This document shows positions 17,707-25,500 of a stretch of 48,795 nucleotides of DNA, piece by piece. A program made the position numbers and the translations under genes. Under the pieces are notes generated by a model. It was not told the origin of the DNA, searched no databases, and saw only the letters and a list, made by a program, of their open reading frames with translations. How positions within the stretch are numbered: position 1 is the first letter of the stretch; each line of letters begins with the position of its first letter. The stretch comes from Bacteroidales bacterium (GTDB taxonomy: Bacteria; Bacteroidota; Bacteroidia; Bacteroidales; G3-4614), in assembly GCA_017935575.1 (NCBI GenBank), contig JAGBHI010000092.1:1-48795 (forward strand), given 5' to 3'.

Positions 17707-19392
17707 ATGAACAAAAAATTTTATTTACCCTTATTGTTTGCTATCGTAATAGCAATCGCAGGATGTAAAATGGGGGATATCTCATCAGAGAACTTCTCTG
17801 TTAACCCTAATCCCCTTGAAGTAGTAGGCGGAAAGGTTGACGCGACAATCACCGGTGTTTTCCCTGAAAAATACTTCAAGAAAAAAGTTACTGTAACTGT
17901 TACTCCTTACTTGGTATATGCTGAGGGAGAGACTGCAGGAACTCCTTTTGTTTACCAAGGAGAAAAAATCGTTGGTAACAACCAAGAGATTTCTTACAAA
18001 TTGGGTGGAACAATCACAATGCCCGTATCATTTGATTATGTTCCCGCAATGAAAAAATCTGAGTTGTGGTTAGGTTTTGAAGTAACTAACAAAAAAGGTA
18101 CAAAAACTTACTCTCTTGAGAGAATCAAAGTTGCTGACGGAATCATTGCTACTGCAGAACTTGCTGATGTAAACAAAGTAAAACCTGCTATTGCAGCTGA
18201 CGCTTTCCAACGCATCATCAACGAAACTTGCAATGCTGACATCATGTTCCTTATCCAACAAGCTAATATCCGCTCAAAACAACTTAAGAGCGAGGAGATG
18301 GAGGCTTTGAAAGCTAAAGTAAACGAGACTAAATCTGACGATAGAAAAGAGTTGAAAGGTATCGAAATTTCTTCATACGCTTCTCCTGACGGTGGTTACG
18401 AACTTAACTACAAACTTGCTGAGAAACGTGAAGACAACACAATGTCATACCTTAACAAACAACTTAAAAAAGACACTATCGCTACTGAGGTAACAGGTAA
18501 GTTTACTGCTCAAGATTGGGACGGTTTCAAAACTTTAGTTGAGAAATCAAATATCCAAGACAAAGAACTTATCCTTCGTGTTCTTTCAATGTATAACGAT
18601 CCTGCTCAACGCGAGAAAGAGATCAAAAACATGTCAAGCACTTTCAAAGTTCTTGCTGAAGAGATTCTTCCTCAATTGCGTTATTCAAGAATTACAGCAA
18701 GCATCGACCTAATTGGTAAATCAGACGAAGAGATTATGGCTCTTGTAGCAACTGATCCTAAAGAGTTGTCATTGGAGGAGATTCTTTACGCTGGAACTCT
18801 AACAAGCGACAAAGATCAACAACTTTACATCTACGCTAAAGCAGCAGAGTACTTCCCCAACGACTATCGCGCATTCAACAATGCAGGTATGGTTTGCTTT
18901 GAAATGGGTAACTTCTCTGATGCTAATGCATGGTTTGAGAAAGCTGCAAAAATTTCTGCTAACTCAGCTCAAGTACAAATGAACCAAGGTCTTATCGCTC
19001 TTAAAGAGGGTAACCAAGATAAAGCTGCTCAATGCTTCGGTAATGCTGCTGCATTAGAGGAGACAAAAGAGGCTACAGGTGTTCTTTACTTAGAGAAAGG
19101 CGACTACCAAAAAGCTGTTAAAGCATTTGGTGAGTCTAAAACAAACAATGCTGCTTTAGCTCAAATATTGGTTAAAGACTATGCAAAAGCTCAAAGCACT
19201 CTTGACGCTGTTGCAAATCCTGACGCTATGACTTTCTATCTAAAAGCTGTTATCGGTGCTCGCACAAATAACGAAAGCAACCTTTCTAAAAACCTTCGCC
19301 AAGCAGTAAGCATTGACGAAAGTTTGAAAGCTGCTGCTGCAACTGATATTGAGTTTGCAAACTACGATATCACTGGAATCATCGCAGAATAA
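17707..19392 (+). CDS. Abundant OmpA-like/TPR lipoprotein, function unknown
   Basis: 561 aa. A lipoprotein signal ends in IAIAGC. The N-terminal half (about residues 25-140) is beta-rich. Residues around 215-275 (KGIEISSYASPDGGYELNYKLAEKR) resemble the OmpA C-terminal peptidoglycan-binding fold. Residues about 380-470 carry TPR-like helices (AFNNAGMVCFEMGNFSDANAWFEKAAK). Codons are strongly biased to AAC, GAC, ATC, CTT and GCT, unlike most neighbours but like rpsA and rplY, which suggests high expression. A single-gene unit closed by a strong terminator. Probably a structural envelope protein linking the outer membrane to peptidoglycan (inference). Confidence 0.82.
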   Translation: MNKKFYLPLLFAIVIAIAGCKMGDISSENFSVNPNPLEVVGGKVDATITGVFPEKYFKKKVTVTVTPYLVYAEGETAGTPFVYQGEKIVGNNQEISYKLGGTITMPVSFDYVPAMKKSELWLGFEVTNKKGTKTYSLERIKVADGIIATAELADVNKVKPAIAADAFQRIINETCNADIMFLIQQANIRSKQLKSEEMEALKAKVNETKSDDRKELKGIEISSYASPDGGYELNYKLAEKREDNTMSYLNKQLKKDTIATEVTGKFTAQDWDGFKTLVEKSNIQDKELILRVLSMYNDPAQREKEIKNMSSTFKVLAEEILPQLRYSRITASIDLIGKSDEEIMALVATDPKELSLEEILYAGTLTSDKDQQLYIYAKAAEYFPNDYRAFNNAGMVCFEMGNFSDANAWFEKAAKISANSAQVQMNQGLIALKEGNQDKAAQCFGNAAALEETKEATGVLYLEKGDYQKAVKAFGESKTNNAALAQILVKDYAKAQSTLDAVANPDAMTFYLKAVIGARTNNESNLSKNLRQAVSIDESLKAAAATDIEFANYDITGIIAE

Positions 19393-19416
19393 TTATTTAA
19401 TAATTAAATAGTTTTT

Positions 19417-19452
19417 GAGGGTGTCTATTAATAGGCACCCTCTTTTTTTTTT
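19417..19452 (+). terminator. Intrinsic terminator of the OmpA-like/TPR gene
   Basis: GAGGGTG (19417-19423) pairs with CACCCTC (19436-19442), with further pairing inside, followed by ten T. Confidence 0.92.
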
Positions 19453-19491
19453 AGAAGTTTATAAGTTTTTGTAAAACGTATAAACTTTTTC

Positions 19492-19522
19492 TTGATTATG
19501 TCAATTATAATAGGTAACTTGC
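19492..19522 (+). promoter_or_regulatory. Candidate promoter of the sugar-kinase gene
   Basis: TTG (19492-19494), a 20-nt spacer and TAACTTGC (19515-19522), a diverged -7. A start about six bases later would fall after the first ATG (19524) and so favour the ATG at 19548. Confidence 0.35.
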
Positions 19523-19547
19523 AATGATTTTAAACTCTTTTATTGAT

Positions 19548-20624
19548 ATGGAAAAAATAAACTCTATTATTGAAAACTTTGCCATTGATGGGAAAGTATC
19601 AGAAATAAAGCCTCTTGGTAATGGACTTATAAATACGACATACGCAGTTATAACTGAAGGCGAAAGCGACAACTATGTTTTGCAATGTATAAATCATAAC
19701 ATTTTCAAAGATGTTGAATTGTTGCAAAATAACATTGACGCTATAACTAAGCAAATTGAAAAGAAACTTATAGAGAAGGGTGAAAGCGACATAAAACGTA
19801 AAACCCTAAGAACTATACCAACAAAAGATGGCAAACTCTACTATTTTGACGGAGAGACCTATTGGCGTGTTACTATTTTAATCCCTGATGCCGTAACATT
19901 TGAAAGCGTTACTCCGGAATTAGCATATCAAACAGGATTGGCTTTTGGTGATTTCCAATATATGCTATCAGAACTTCCCGAACCTCTTGGCGAAACAATT
20001 CCTGATTTCCATAATATGGAGTTCAGATTGGAGCAGTTTGACGAAGCTATAGAGGAAGATAAAGCTGGACGAGTTGAGTCAATGATGGAAATTATTGAAG
20101 AGATTGATGACAGACGAGAAGAGATGTGTAAGGTTCAACAACTCTTCCGCGAAGGTAAATTTCCCAAACGTATAACTCATTGCGACACCAAAGTTAATAA
20201 TATACTTTTTGACAAAGAGGGGAAAATACTATGCGTTATTGATTTGGACACCACAATGCCAGGTTTTGTGCTTTCTGACTTTGGAGATTTTATGCGCACT
20301 GCCGGTAATAAAGGGAAAGAAGATGACACCGATTTAAGTGCCGTAGGTATTGACATGGAGATATTTAAAGCCTTTGCAAAAGGTTACATTGAAAGCGCCG
20401 GAAAGTTTTTAACTCCTATTGAAAAAGAGATGCTTCCATATGGCGCAAAATTGCTAACCTATATGCAAACCGTAAGATTCTTGACTGACTACCTAAATGG
20501 CGATACATATTACAAGATACAATATCCTGAACACAACAAACAACGTACTCTCGCTCAATTTAAGCATTTAAGAAGCATTGAAGAGCATGAAGAGGAGATG
20601 AACAGCTATATTGCAACTTTGTAA
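19548..20624 (+). CDS. Phosphotransferase/sugar kinase of the APH fold (NahK-like)
   Basis: A kinase of the aminoglycoside phosphotransferase fold, about 358 aa. The catalytic loop HCDTKVNNILFD supplies the general base Asp and the metal-binding Asn, and DLDTTMPGFVLSDFGD gives the second metal Asp. The substrate lobe (SDFGDFMRTAGNKGKEDD) resembles N-acetylhexosamine 1-kinases, so phosphorylation of a sugar rather than an antibiotic is likely. This is inferred from loop resemblance. An in-frame ATG lies at 19524, but MEKINSII at 19548 fits the promoter spacing better. A single gene ending at a bidirectional terminator. Confidence 0.8.
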   Translation: MEKINSIIENFAIDGKVSEIKPLGNGLINTTYAVITEGESDNYVLQCINHNIFKDVELLQNNIDAITKQIEKKLIEKGESDIKRKTLRTIPTKDGKLYYFDGETYWRVTILIPDAVTFESVTPELAYQTGLAFGDFQYMLSELPEPLGETIPDFHNMEFRLEQFDEAIEEDKAGRVESMMEIIEEIDDRREEMCKVQQLFREGKFPKRITHCDTKVNNILFDKEGKILCVIDLDTTMPGFVLSDFGDFMRTAGNKGKEDDTDLSAVGIDMEIFKAFAKGYIESAGKFLTPIEKEMLPYGAKLLTYMQTVRFLTDYLNGDTYYKIQYPEHNKQRTLAQFKHLRSIEEHEEEMNSYIATL

Positions 20625-20643
20625 TAAAATTTCTAAACCGAGT

Positions 20644-20685
20644 AAAACAAATAACCATCAAGCATGCTTGATGGTTATTTGTTTT
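20644..20685. terminator. Perfect 42-bp palindrome, bidirectional terminator
   Basis: The left arm 20644-20664 and right arm 20665-20685 are exact reverse complements (21 bp each, centre GCATGC), with A run and T run at the ends. It serves the sugar-kinase gene on the plus strand and reaches into the stop codon of dnaX on the minus strand. Confidence 0.92.
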
Positions 20686-22441
20686 ATGAAATTTCCAAAT
20701 CAAATTCTTTATATAGGGCAACAAGGTTCGGATTCTGTGCTACCATATAATTGAGTTTATCAAGAGGAGAATATATTGCCTGCTTCTCTGCCATCTCTTT
20801 TTCCTCAATCAGAATATCAACCTTACCATTAAGTAGTACCTTTCTTAAATATGGCAAAAGTAAATCGCAATGTTCTTTTAATCGCTGATGCTGATCAGCA
20901 TTCGTAACCTCAACTTTAAACTTAAAATTGTCAAGCAACTGAGGTTTAGAGCTTTTCATGGCATTTACAAGAATTGTCTCTGTGGGAATGAGTTTAATAT
21001 ATTCATTCCACGCCTCTTGTAATTGATTTTGTGTAAAAGGTTCAGATCTATATTGTATTGCATCTGCCGCTGCGCTACTTTGTGCCTTCCCTTTCTTTAT
21101 ATGCGTAATTGAGATTGTTCCTGCCTTTTTCAGTGGTAAAGTAGATTCAGAAATAGGGCGAATTGATACGGTTTTATTCAAACTTATTGAAACACCCTTT
21201 TTATTACTCTCCTCAACTATAGGTAAAGTTGTTTTTACAGGAGGTGCTGTCTCTTGCGTTAAAGTTGTAGCGAAAGGAATTTCTGAAGCAATTGAGAGAA
21301 GTGGCTCTTCTGCCCACCAATCATCATCTATTTGGTCAGATTTTTTTTTTTGATTGAACTGACTCATTTTTATGAGTGAGAGTTCAACCAAAAGTCGTTT
21401 ATTACCACTTGCCTTATAATTAAAATCGCAACTGTTGGAGATATCAATTGCTTTGTACAAGAACTCATTCGTACATTTTGCGGCTTGTTCTTTATATTTA
21501 GCAGCTACCCCATCGCCTACTTGTAATAAAGATATTGTTGAAGGATCTTTACAAACTAATAGGTCGCGCAGGTGATTGCTTAAACCTGTCACAAAATATT
21601 GCGCTTCAAATCCGCCCTTTAAGACCTCATCAAAAATAAGAAGAGCTTCCGGTACTTTTCCCTCCAAGAATGCATCTACAAGTTTGAAATAGTAGTCGTA
21701 ATCGAGTAGATTTAGGTTGGCAATTACACTCTTATAAGTTACATTGCCTCCCGAATAAGATGCCATCTGATCAAAAACAGAGAGTGCATCTCTCATTCCT
21801 CCATCACTCTTTTGCGCTATAACGGATAGTGCCTCTTCCTCAAATGCTATACCCTCACTCTGTGCTACATACTTCAAATGATCTACTATATCAGATATTG
21901 ATATTCGTTGAAAATCATATATTTGACATCGTGATAAGATAGTAGGTAATATTTTATGCTTTTCTGTAGTTGCAAGAATAAAAAGAGCATGTTGCGGTGG
22001 CTCCTCAAGAGTTTTAAGAAAGGCATTGAATGCTGCCTGAGACAACATATGAACCTCATCTATGATAAATACTTTGTATTTACCCAATTGAGGAGGTATG
22101 CGAACTTGGTCAATAAGAGAACGTATATCCTCCACTGAATTATTTGAAGCGGCATCTAATTCATGTATATTGTACGAACGTCCCTCATTAAACGATTGAC
22201 ACGATTCGCAACAATTACATGCCTCTCCTTCGGGTGTTGGATTACTGCAGTTTATTGATTTTGCAAATATTCTTGCACAGGTTGTTTTTCCGACACCACG
22301 GGGACCACAAAAAAGATAGGCATGCGCAAGCCTATTTGATTGAATGGCATTTTTTAAAGTATGAGTCAACGACTTTTGACCTACAACAGACATAAATGTT
22401 GTAGGACGATATTTTCGTGCCGATACTATATAATTTTCCAC
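20684..22441 (-). CDS. dnaX: DNA polymerase III subunit gamma/tau
   Basis: The clamp-loader ATPase. MENYIVSARKYRP is the usual phylum start and here is read from GTG (22441), preceded directly by AAAAGGA. Walker A is GPRGVGKTT (residues 46-54), the zinc site is Cys65, Cys75, Cys78 and Cys81, Walker B is IIDEVHML, and sensor 1 is ATTEKHKI. The collar domain ends near residue 360. There the gene has A11 (21341-21351) at codons 364-367. Adding one A gives a stop at 21338-21336, losing one gives a stop at 21330-21328, so slippage would yield a gamma form of about 370 aa. The tau tail (residues 368-585) is divergent. Total 585 aa. Confidence 0.96.
   Translation of the reverse strand: MENYIVSARKYRPTTFMSVVGQKSLTHTLKNAIQSNRLAHAYLFCGPRGVGKTTCARIFAKSINCSNPTPEGEACNCCESCQSFNEGRSYNIHELDAASNNSVEDIRSLIDQVRIPPQLGKYKVFIIDEVHMLSQAAFNAFLKTLEEPPQHALFILATTEKHKILPTILSRCQIYDFQRISISDIVDHLKYVAQSEGIAFEEEALSVIAQKSDGGMRDALSVFDQMASYSGGNVTYKSVIANLNLLDYDYYFKLVDAFLEGKVPEALLIFDEVLKGGFEAQYFVTGLSNHLRDLLVCKDPSTISLLQVGDGVAAKYKEQAAKCTNEFLYKAIDISNSCDFNYKASGNKRLLVELSLIKMSQFNQKKKSDQIDDDWWAEEPLLSIASEIPFATTLTQETAPPVKTTLPIVEESNKKGVSISLNKTVSIRPISESTLPLKKAGTISITHIKKGKAQSSAAADAIQYRSEPFTQNQLQEAWNEYIKLIPTETILVNAMKSSKPQLLDNFKFKVEVTNADQHQRLKEHCDLLLPYLRKVLLNGKVDILIEEKEMAEKQAIYSPLDKLNYMVAQNPNLVALYKEFDLEIS
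21341..21351 (-). promoter_or_regulatory. A11 slippery run in dnaX (possible gamma-form switch)
   Basis: Eleven A on the coding strand, reading CAA AAA AAA AAA, fall right after the clamp-loader domains. Both shifted frames stop within five codons. Thermus thermophilus dnaX is known to make gamma by slippage on an A9 run, and E. coli uses ribosomal frameshifting at an A-rich site. Slippage here is inferred, not shown. Confidence 0.55.
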
Positions 22442-22464
22442 TCCTTTTATCTTTTTGCTATTCG

Positions 22465-22495
22465 CGAAGTTACTATTTTTTTAGCAATTGCACAA
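22465..22495 (-). promoter_or_regulatory. Candidate dnaX promoter
   Basis: On the minus strand, TTG (22495-22493), a 20-nt spacer, then TAACTTCG (22472-22465), one base off TAnnTTTG. It predicts a leader of under 20 nt before the GTG start and gives dnaX a promoter separate from cdd. Confidence 0.45.
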
Positions 22496-22513
22496 CATAT
22501 TTACTCCAATTTT

Positions 22514-22981
22514 CTACATTGAAAACGAGAAAGGCATAAAGCTCTTTACCGACTCGGCAACATAGACCTCTTCTCCTGCTGATATTAATATGCGTATGGG
22601 AGAATTTTGACGTTTTTCATACTCCATCATAACCTGTCTACATGCCCCACAAGGGAATGATAATGCAACACAATCTCGGTTTTTATCGTATGCAGATATT
22701 GCTATTGTACATATCCGTTCTTTGGGGTTTTGTGCCGATGCGGAATATAAGGCAACCCTTTCGGCACACATTCCTGAGGGGAAAGCTTCGTTCTCTTGAT
22801 TATTACCAATAACTATTTTACCATTTGATAATAATACTGCCGCACCTACTCCAAAGTTTGAATATGGCGCATACGCCCCTTGTACAGCCTCTATTGATAA
22901 GTCTATGAGTTTTTTATCCTCTTCCGATAGTTGAGAATAAGCGTAAATTGTTATCTTTGCAACTTCAGTTATTTCACGCAT
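22514..22981 (-). CDS. cdd: Cytidine deaminase
   Basis: Converts cytidine and deoxycytidine to uridine forms in pyrimidine salvage. The zinc site is complete: CAERVAL with Cys72 and the catalytic Glu74, and PCGACRQ with Cys111 and Cys114. The nucleoside-binding stretch YAPYSNFGVGAAV is present. 155 aa, slightly longer than the family because of the N-terminal MREITEVAKITIYAY. The 5' end overlaps the promoter of the divergent glucosaminidase gene. dnaX lies 72 bp downstream. Confidence 0.95.
   Translation of the reverse strand: MREITEVAKITIYAYSQLSEEDKKLIDLSIEAVQGAYAPYSNFGVGAAVLLSNGKIVIGNNQENEAFPSGMCAERVALYSASAQNPKERICTIAISAYDKNRDCVALSFPCGACRQVMMEYEKRQNSPIRILISAGEEVYVAESVKSFMPFSFSM
22952..22959 (+). 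promoter_or_regulatory. -7 element of glucosaminidase gene, inside cdd
   Basis: TATCTTTG on the plus strand, with a TTG 18 nt upstream (22931-22933). It lies within the first ten codons of cdd on the other strand, so the two mRNAs would be antisense at their 5' ends. Confidence 0.5.
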
Positions 22982-23008
22982 GACACTAATTTTTATTTTG
23001 CTAAGATA

Positions 23009-23944
23009 ATGAATTTTATTTCAATTTTTAAACAGATATCATATTATATACTATTTTTTGCAATCATTGTTATTACTGCATCTATACCTGAAGATATTGA
23101 TGCTCAATCGCAGAATAAAACTTATTTGATTTATATTGATAAGTTCAAAGATGAGGCTATGCGCCAACAAAAGAGATACAAGATACCTGCAAGTATCACT
23201 TTAGCTCAAGGGCTTTTAGAATCCGGTGCAGGTAATGGTGAGTTGGCGAGAAAATCAAACAACCACTTTGGAATTAAATGCCATGGTGTATGGCAAGGGG
23301 AAAAGGTATATTACGATGATGACGAAAAGGGTGAATGTTTTAGAAAATATGATGACCCAATGCAGTCGTACGAGGACCATTCGCTTTTTTTAACTTCTCG
23401 TCCAAGATACGCCGAACTCTTTAATCTTAAAATTACCGACTATAGGGGTTGGGCTGTTGGTCTTAAAAAGTGTGGCTATGCTACCGATAAAGCATATGCA
23501 AGTAAGTTGATAGGTATTATAGAGCTATATAATCTTAACAGATACGACCTACAGGCATTAAAAAAGGGTAAGAAAAATCAAGAAGACATTAACCCTCATA
23601 CTCCCTATATATCATGGGGCCTACTTTATATTGAAGCCAAAGAGGGTGATACTTTTGAGAGTATAAGCAATGAATTTGGTATTAAACGAAGAAAACTTGC
23701 GAAATATAACGAACTCCTTAAAGATCACACATTCAAAGAAGGAGAGATTATATATCTACAAGAGAAGAACAAATACTCTAAAAAAGGATACAAATACCAT
23801 ATAGTTAAAGAGGGAGAATCGCTACACTCTATTGCTCAAAAATATGGCATGAAATTATCAAACATTTATGCATTAAATCGCAAATACAACAATTGGATAC
23901 CGAACGTTGGCGATAAGATACAACTTAATAGAAGACGTAAATAA
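23009..23944 (+). CDS. Secreted glucosaminidase with two LysM domains
   Basis: A cell-wall hydrolase of about 311 aa. The start is set at ATG 23009 because MNFISIFKQISYYILFF begins a signal segment ending near DAQS; the frame upstream reads through cdd and gives no signal. The catalytic domain (FlgJ-like, GH73) has ITLAQGLLESGAGNGELA with the catalytic Glu, NNHFGIKCHG, and YDDPMQSYEDHSLFL. Two LysM modules follow (EAKEGDTFESISNEFGI and IVKEGESLHSIAQKYGM), which bind peptidoglycan. It is expected to trim glycan strands in the periplasm. A single gene with a 12-bp stem terminator. Confidence 0.92.
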   Translation: MNFISIFKQISYYILFFAIIVITASIPEDIDAQSQNKTYLIYIDKFKDEAMRQQKRYKIPASITLAQGLLESGAGNGELARKSNNHFGIKCHGVWQGEKVYYDDDEKGECFRKYDDPMQSYEDHSLFLTSRPRYAELFNLKITDYRGWAVGLKKCGYATDKAYASKLIGIIELYNLNRYDLQALKKGKKNQEDINPHTPYISWGLLYIEAKEGDTFESISNEFGIKRRKLAKYNELLKDHTFKEGEIIYLQEKNKYSKKGYKYHIVKEGESLHSIAQKYGMKLSNIYALNRKYNNWIPNVGDKIQLNRRRK

Positions 23945-24019
23945 TCAGATAAAATATTTTCACAGAATAAAACTCATATTTTATTTGCTTTTCCCTTAAA
24001 AAAGAAGGGATAAATAAAG

Positions 24020-24062
24020 AAGAAGAGGGTTCACTTCAAATTCATTAGTAAACCCTCTTCTT
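24020..24062. terminator. Bidirectional terminator
   Basis: AAGAAGAGGGTT (24020-24031) and AACCCTCTTCTT (24051-24062) form a 12-bp stem between two converging genes. The plus side runs into TTTATATTTT. The minus side continues as TTTATTTATCCC. Confidence 0.8.
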
Positions 24063-24081
24063 TTATATTTTAGAATCAGCT

Positions 24082-25488
24082 CTAAATATCATTATGCAAT
24101 ACTCTATTTCCAAAATTAAAGCTAATACCCATTGAGGCATTTACATGGAATTTGTTAATAGGAGCATAATAGTCAGGTGTTACTTTTAATCCGGGATAGC
24201 AATCAATTCCTGCAAATAAATCAAATCCTCTTAATCCCACATTAAATAATGCTCCAAAAGAACCTCCCATATTTGATATAGTACCATTAACAGACATCAT
24301 AAATATCTTTTTGGTTCTGAAATTCACAGCCAACATTCCCTCAGCATAGGTCTCCTTTCCGAAACGAGTATGCGACAATACTCCTAAAGATATTGCATTA
24401 TTCAAGAATGAATATTCTGCTCCAATATTTAATGATGCTTTTAACATTGATGTTGATCTACTCTTTTGAACCTCCCTAAAATCAACAAGGTCCGCAAAAG
24501 TTTCTCCTATGTCTTCCAAATCTTCGTCTGCTCCCGTATTTATTCCTTCATATACGACCTCTCCTGATATAGTCTCAAGCGACTTATTGTGTCTCCAAGT
24601 TATAAAACCTAAATCTACAATTGATGCAGAAATTTCAAGATCCTTAAGTGGTCGATATGTTACTCCAAAGTCAAGAGCCAAACCTCCTCCTGCAACACCC
24701 ATATTTGAGCTATCAAAGTCAACTCCATCTACAATCTCCTGGGGCTCCCCTTTTGAATTTTCTGATATAGCATTCTCCAACTCTACTCCACGAACAGAGA
24801 TATCAGCATGACCCTTGCTATTGACTATCCATTGAGATGTTGCATCGTTCATTGTTATATGCATACGGTCAATATTGACATTCGCTCTTGCTAAACCAAC
24901 CAATCCTTTTAACTTTACTCCTACTCTCCACTTCTCATTAATATTACGAGAATGACCTAAAGCAATATCAACATAGCTTGTAGCATTTGCATTTATATCT
25001 TCAATCTCGTATGTAGTAGCATCGTTTGTTGTTTGACGACCCACTTTTAGAAACTCAAATATCTCTTTGGGCATTTGAACTCCAAAGCGAGTTCTCAACG
25101 AAACATCAAATGTATTGAATCCGTTCCACTTATAAAATCCAAAAGACAATAGTGAAAGGTCTAATTCAGACACAATCTTATTTTGAGATTTTAGACTACC
25201 AAGAAACTCTTTTGAATCAACAGCTTTATTCAAAAAGTTAATCATCTCCCCACCATCTGTAGGATATAAAAATGTTGAGACTCCCACATTACTACTTGCA
25301 CCTACATTAATATCTCCAAGCAGTGGCATTGAAACATATCCATATTCACTTGCAAGTGCAGGATTTAATTTGTGACGTGTGGGCATTCCTTCCATAAAGT
25401 ATGCCGAATGTGTTGTTTGTGCTATACATGGCAATGCGCATATAAGAAATATTACCTGTATAAATATTTTTAAAATACTCTTTTTCAT
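24082..25488 (-). CDS. DUF5723-type outer-membrane protein
   Basis: 468 aa with signal peptide ILKIFIQVIFLICALPCIAQ. The segment MEGMPTRHKLNPALASEYGYVSMP resembles the start of DUF5723 proteins of Bacteroidota, which look like FadL-style barrels. Repeated strand pairs (FDVSLRTRFGVQMPKEIFEF, VDIALGHSRNINEKWRVGVK, GLALDFGVTYRPLKDLEIS) and an end in FHVNASMGISFNFGNR support an outer-membrane barrel. The substrate is unknown. It lies 12 bp behind the 602-aa lipoprotein gene, so the two are almost certainly cotranscribed and may act together. Confidence 0.75.
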   Translation of the reverse strand: MKKSILKIFIQVIFLICALPCIAQTTHSAYFMEGMPTRHKLNPALASEYGYVSMPLLGDINVGASSNVGVSTFLYPTDGGEMINFLNKAVDSKEFLGSLKSQNKIVSELDLSLLSFGFYKWNGFNTFDVSLRTRFGVQMPKEIFEFLKVGRQTTNDATTYEIEDINANATSYVDIALGHSRNINEKWRVGVKLKGLVGLARANVNIDRMHITMNDATSQWIVNSKGHADISVRGVELENAISENSKGEPQEIVDGVDFDSSNMGVAGGGLALDFGVTYRPLKDLEISASIVDLGFITWRHNKSLETISGEVVYEGINTGADEDLEDIGETFADLVDFREVQKSRSTSMLKASLNIGAEYSFLNNAISLGVLSHTRFGKETYAEGMLAVNFRTKKIFMMSVNGTISNMGGSFGALFNVGLRGFDLFAGIDCYPGLKVTPDYYAPINKFHVNASMGISFNFGNRVLHNDI

Positions 25489-25500
25489 TATTTTCCGCTT

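Noticed and set aside
19548..20624. An aminoglycoside-resistance gene, because of the APH fold
   Set aside because: The substrate loop resembles sugar kinases of the NahK type, and no resistance context or mobile element is present.
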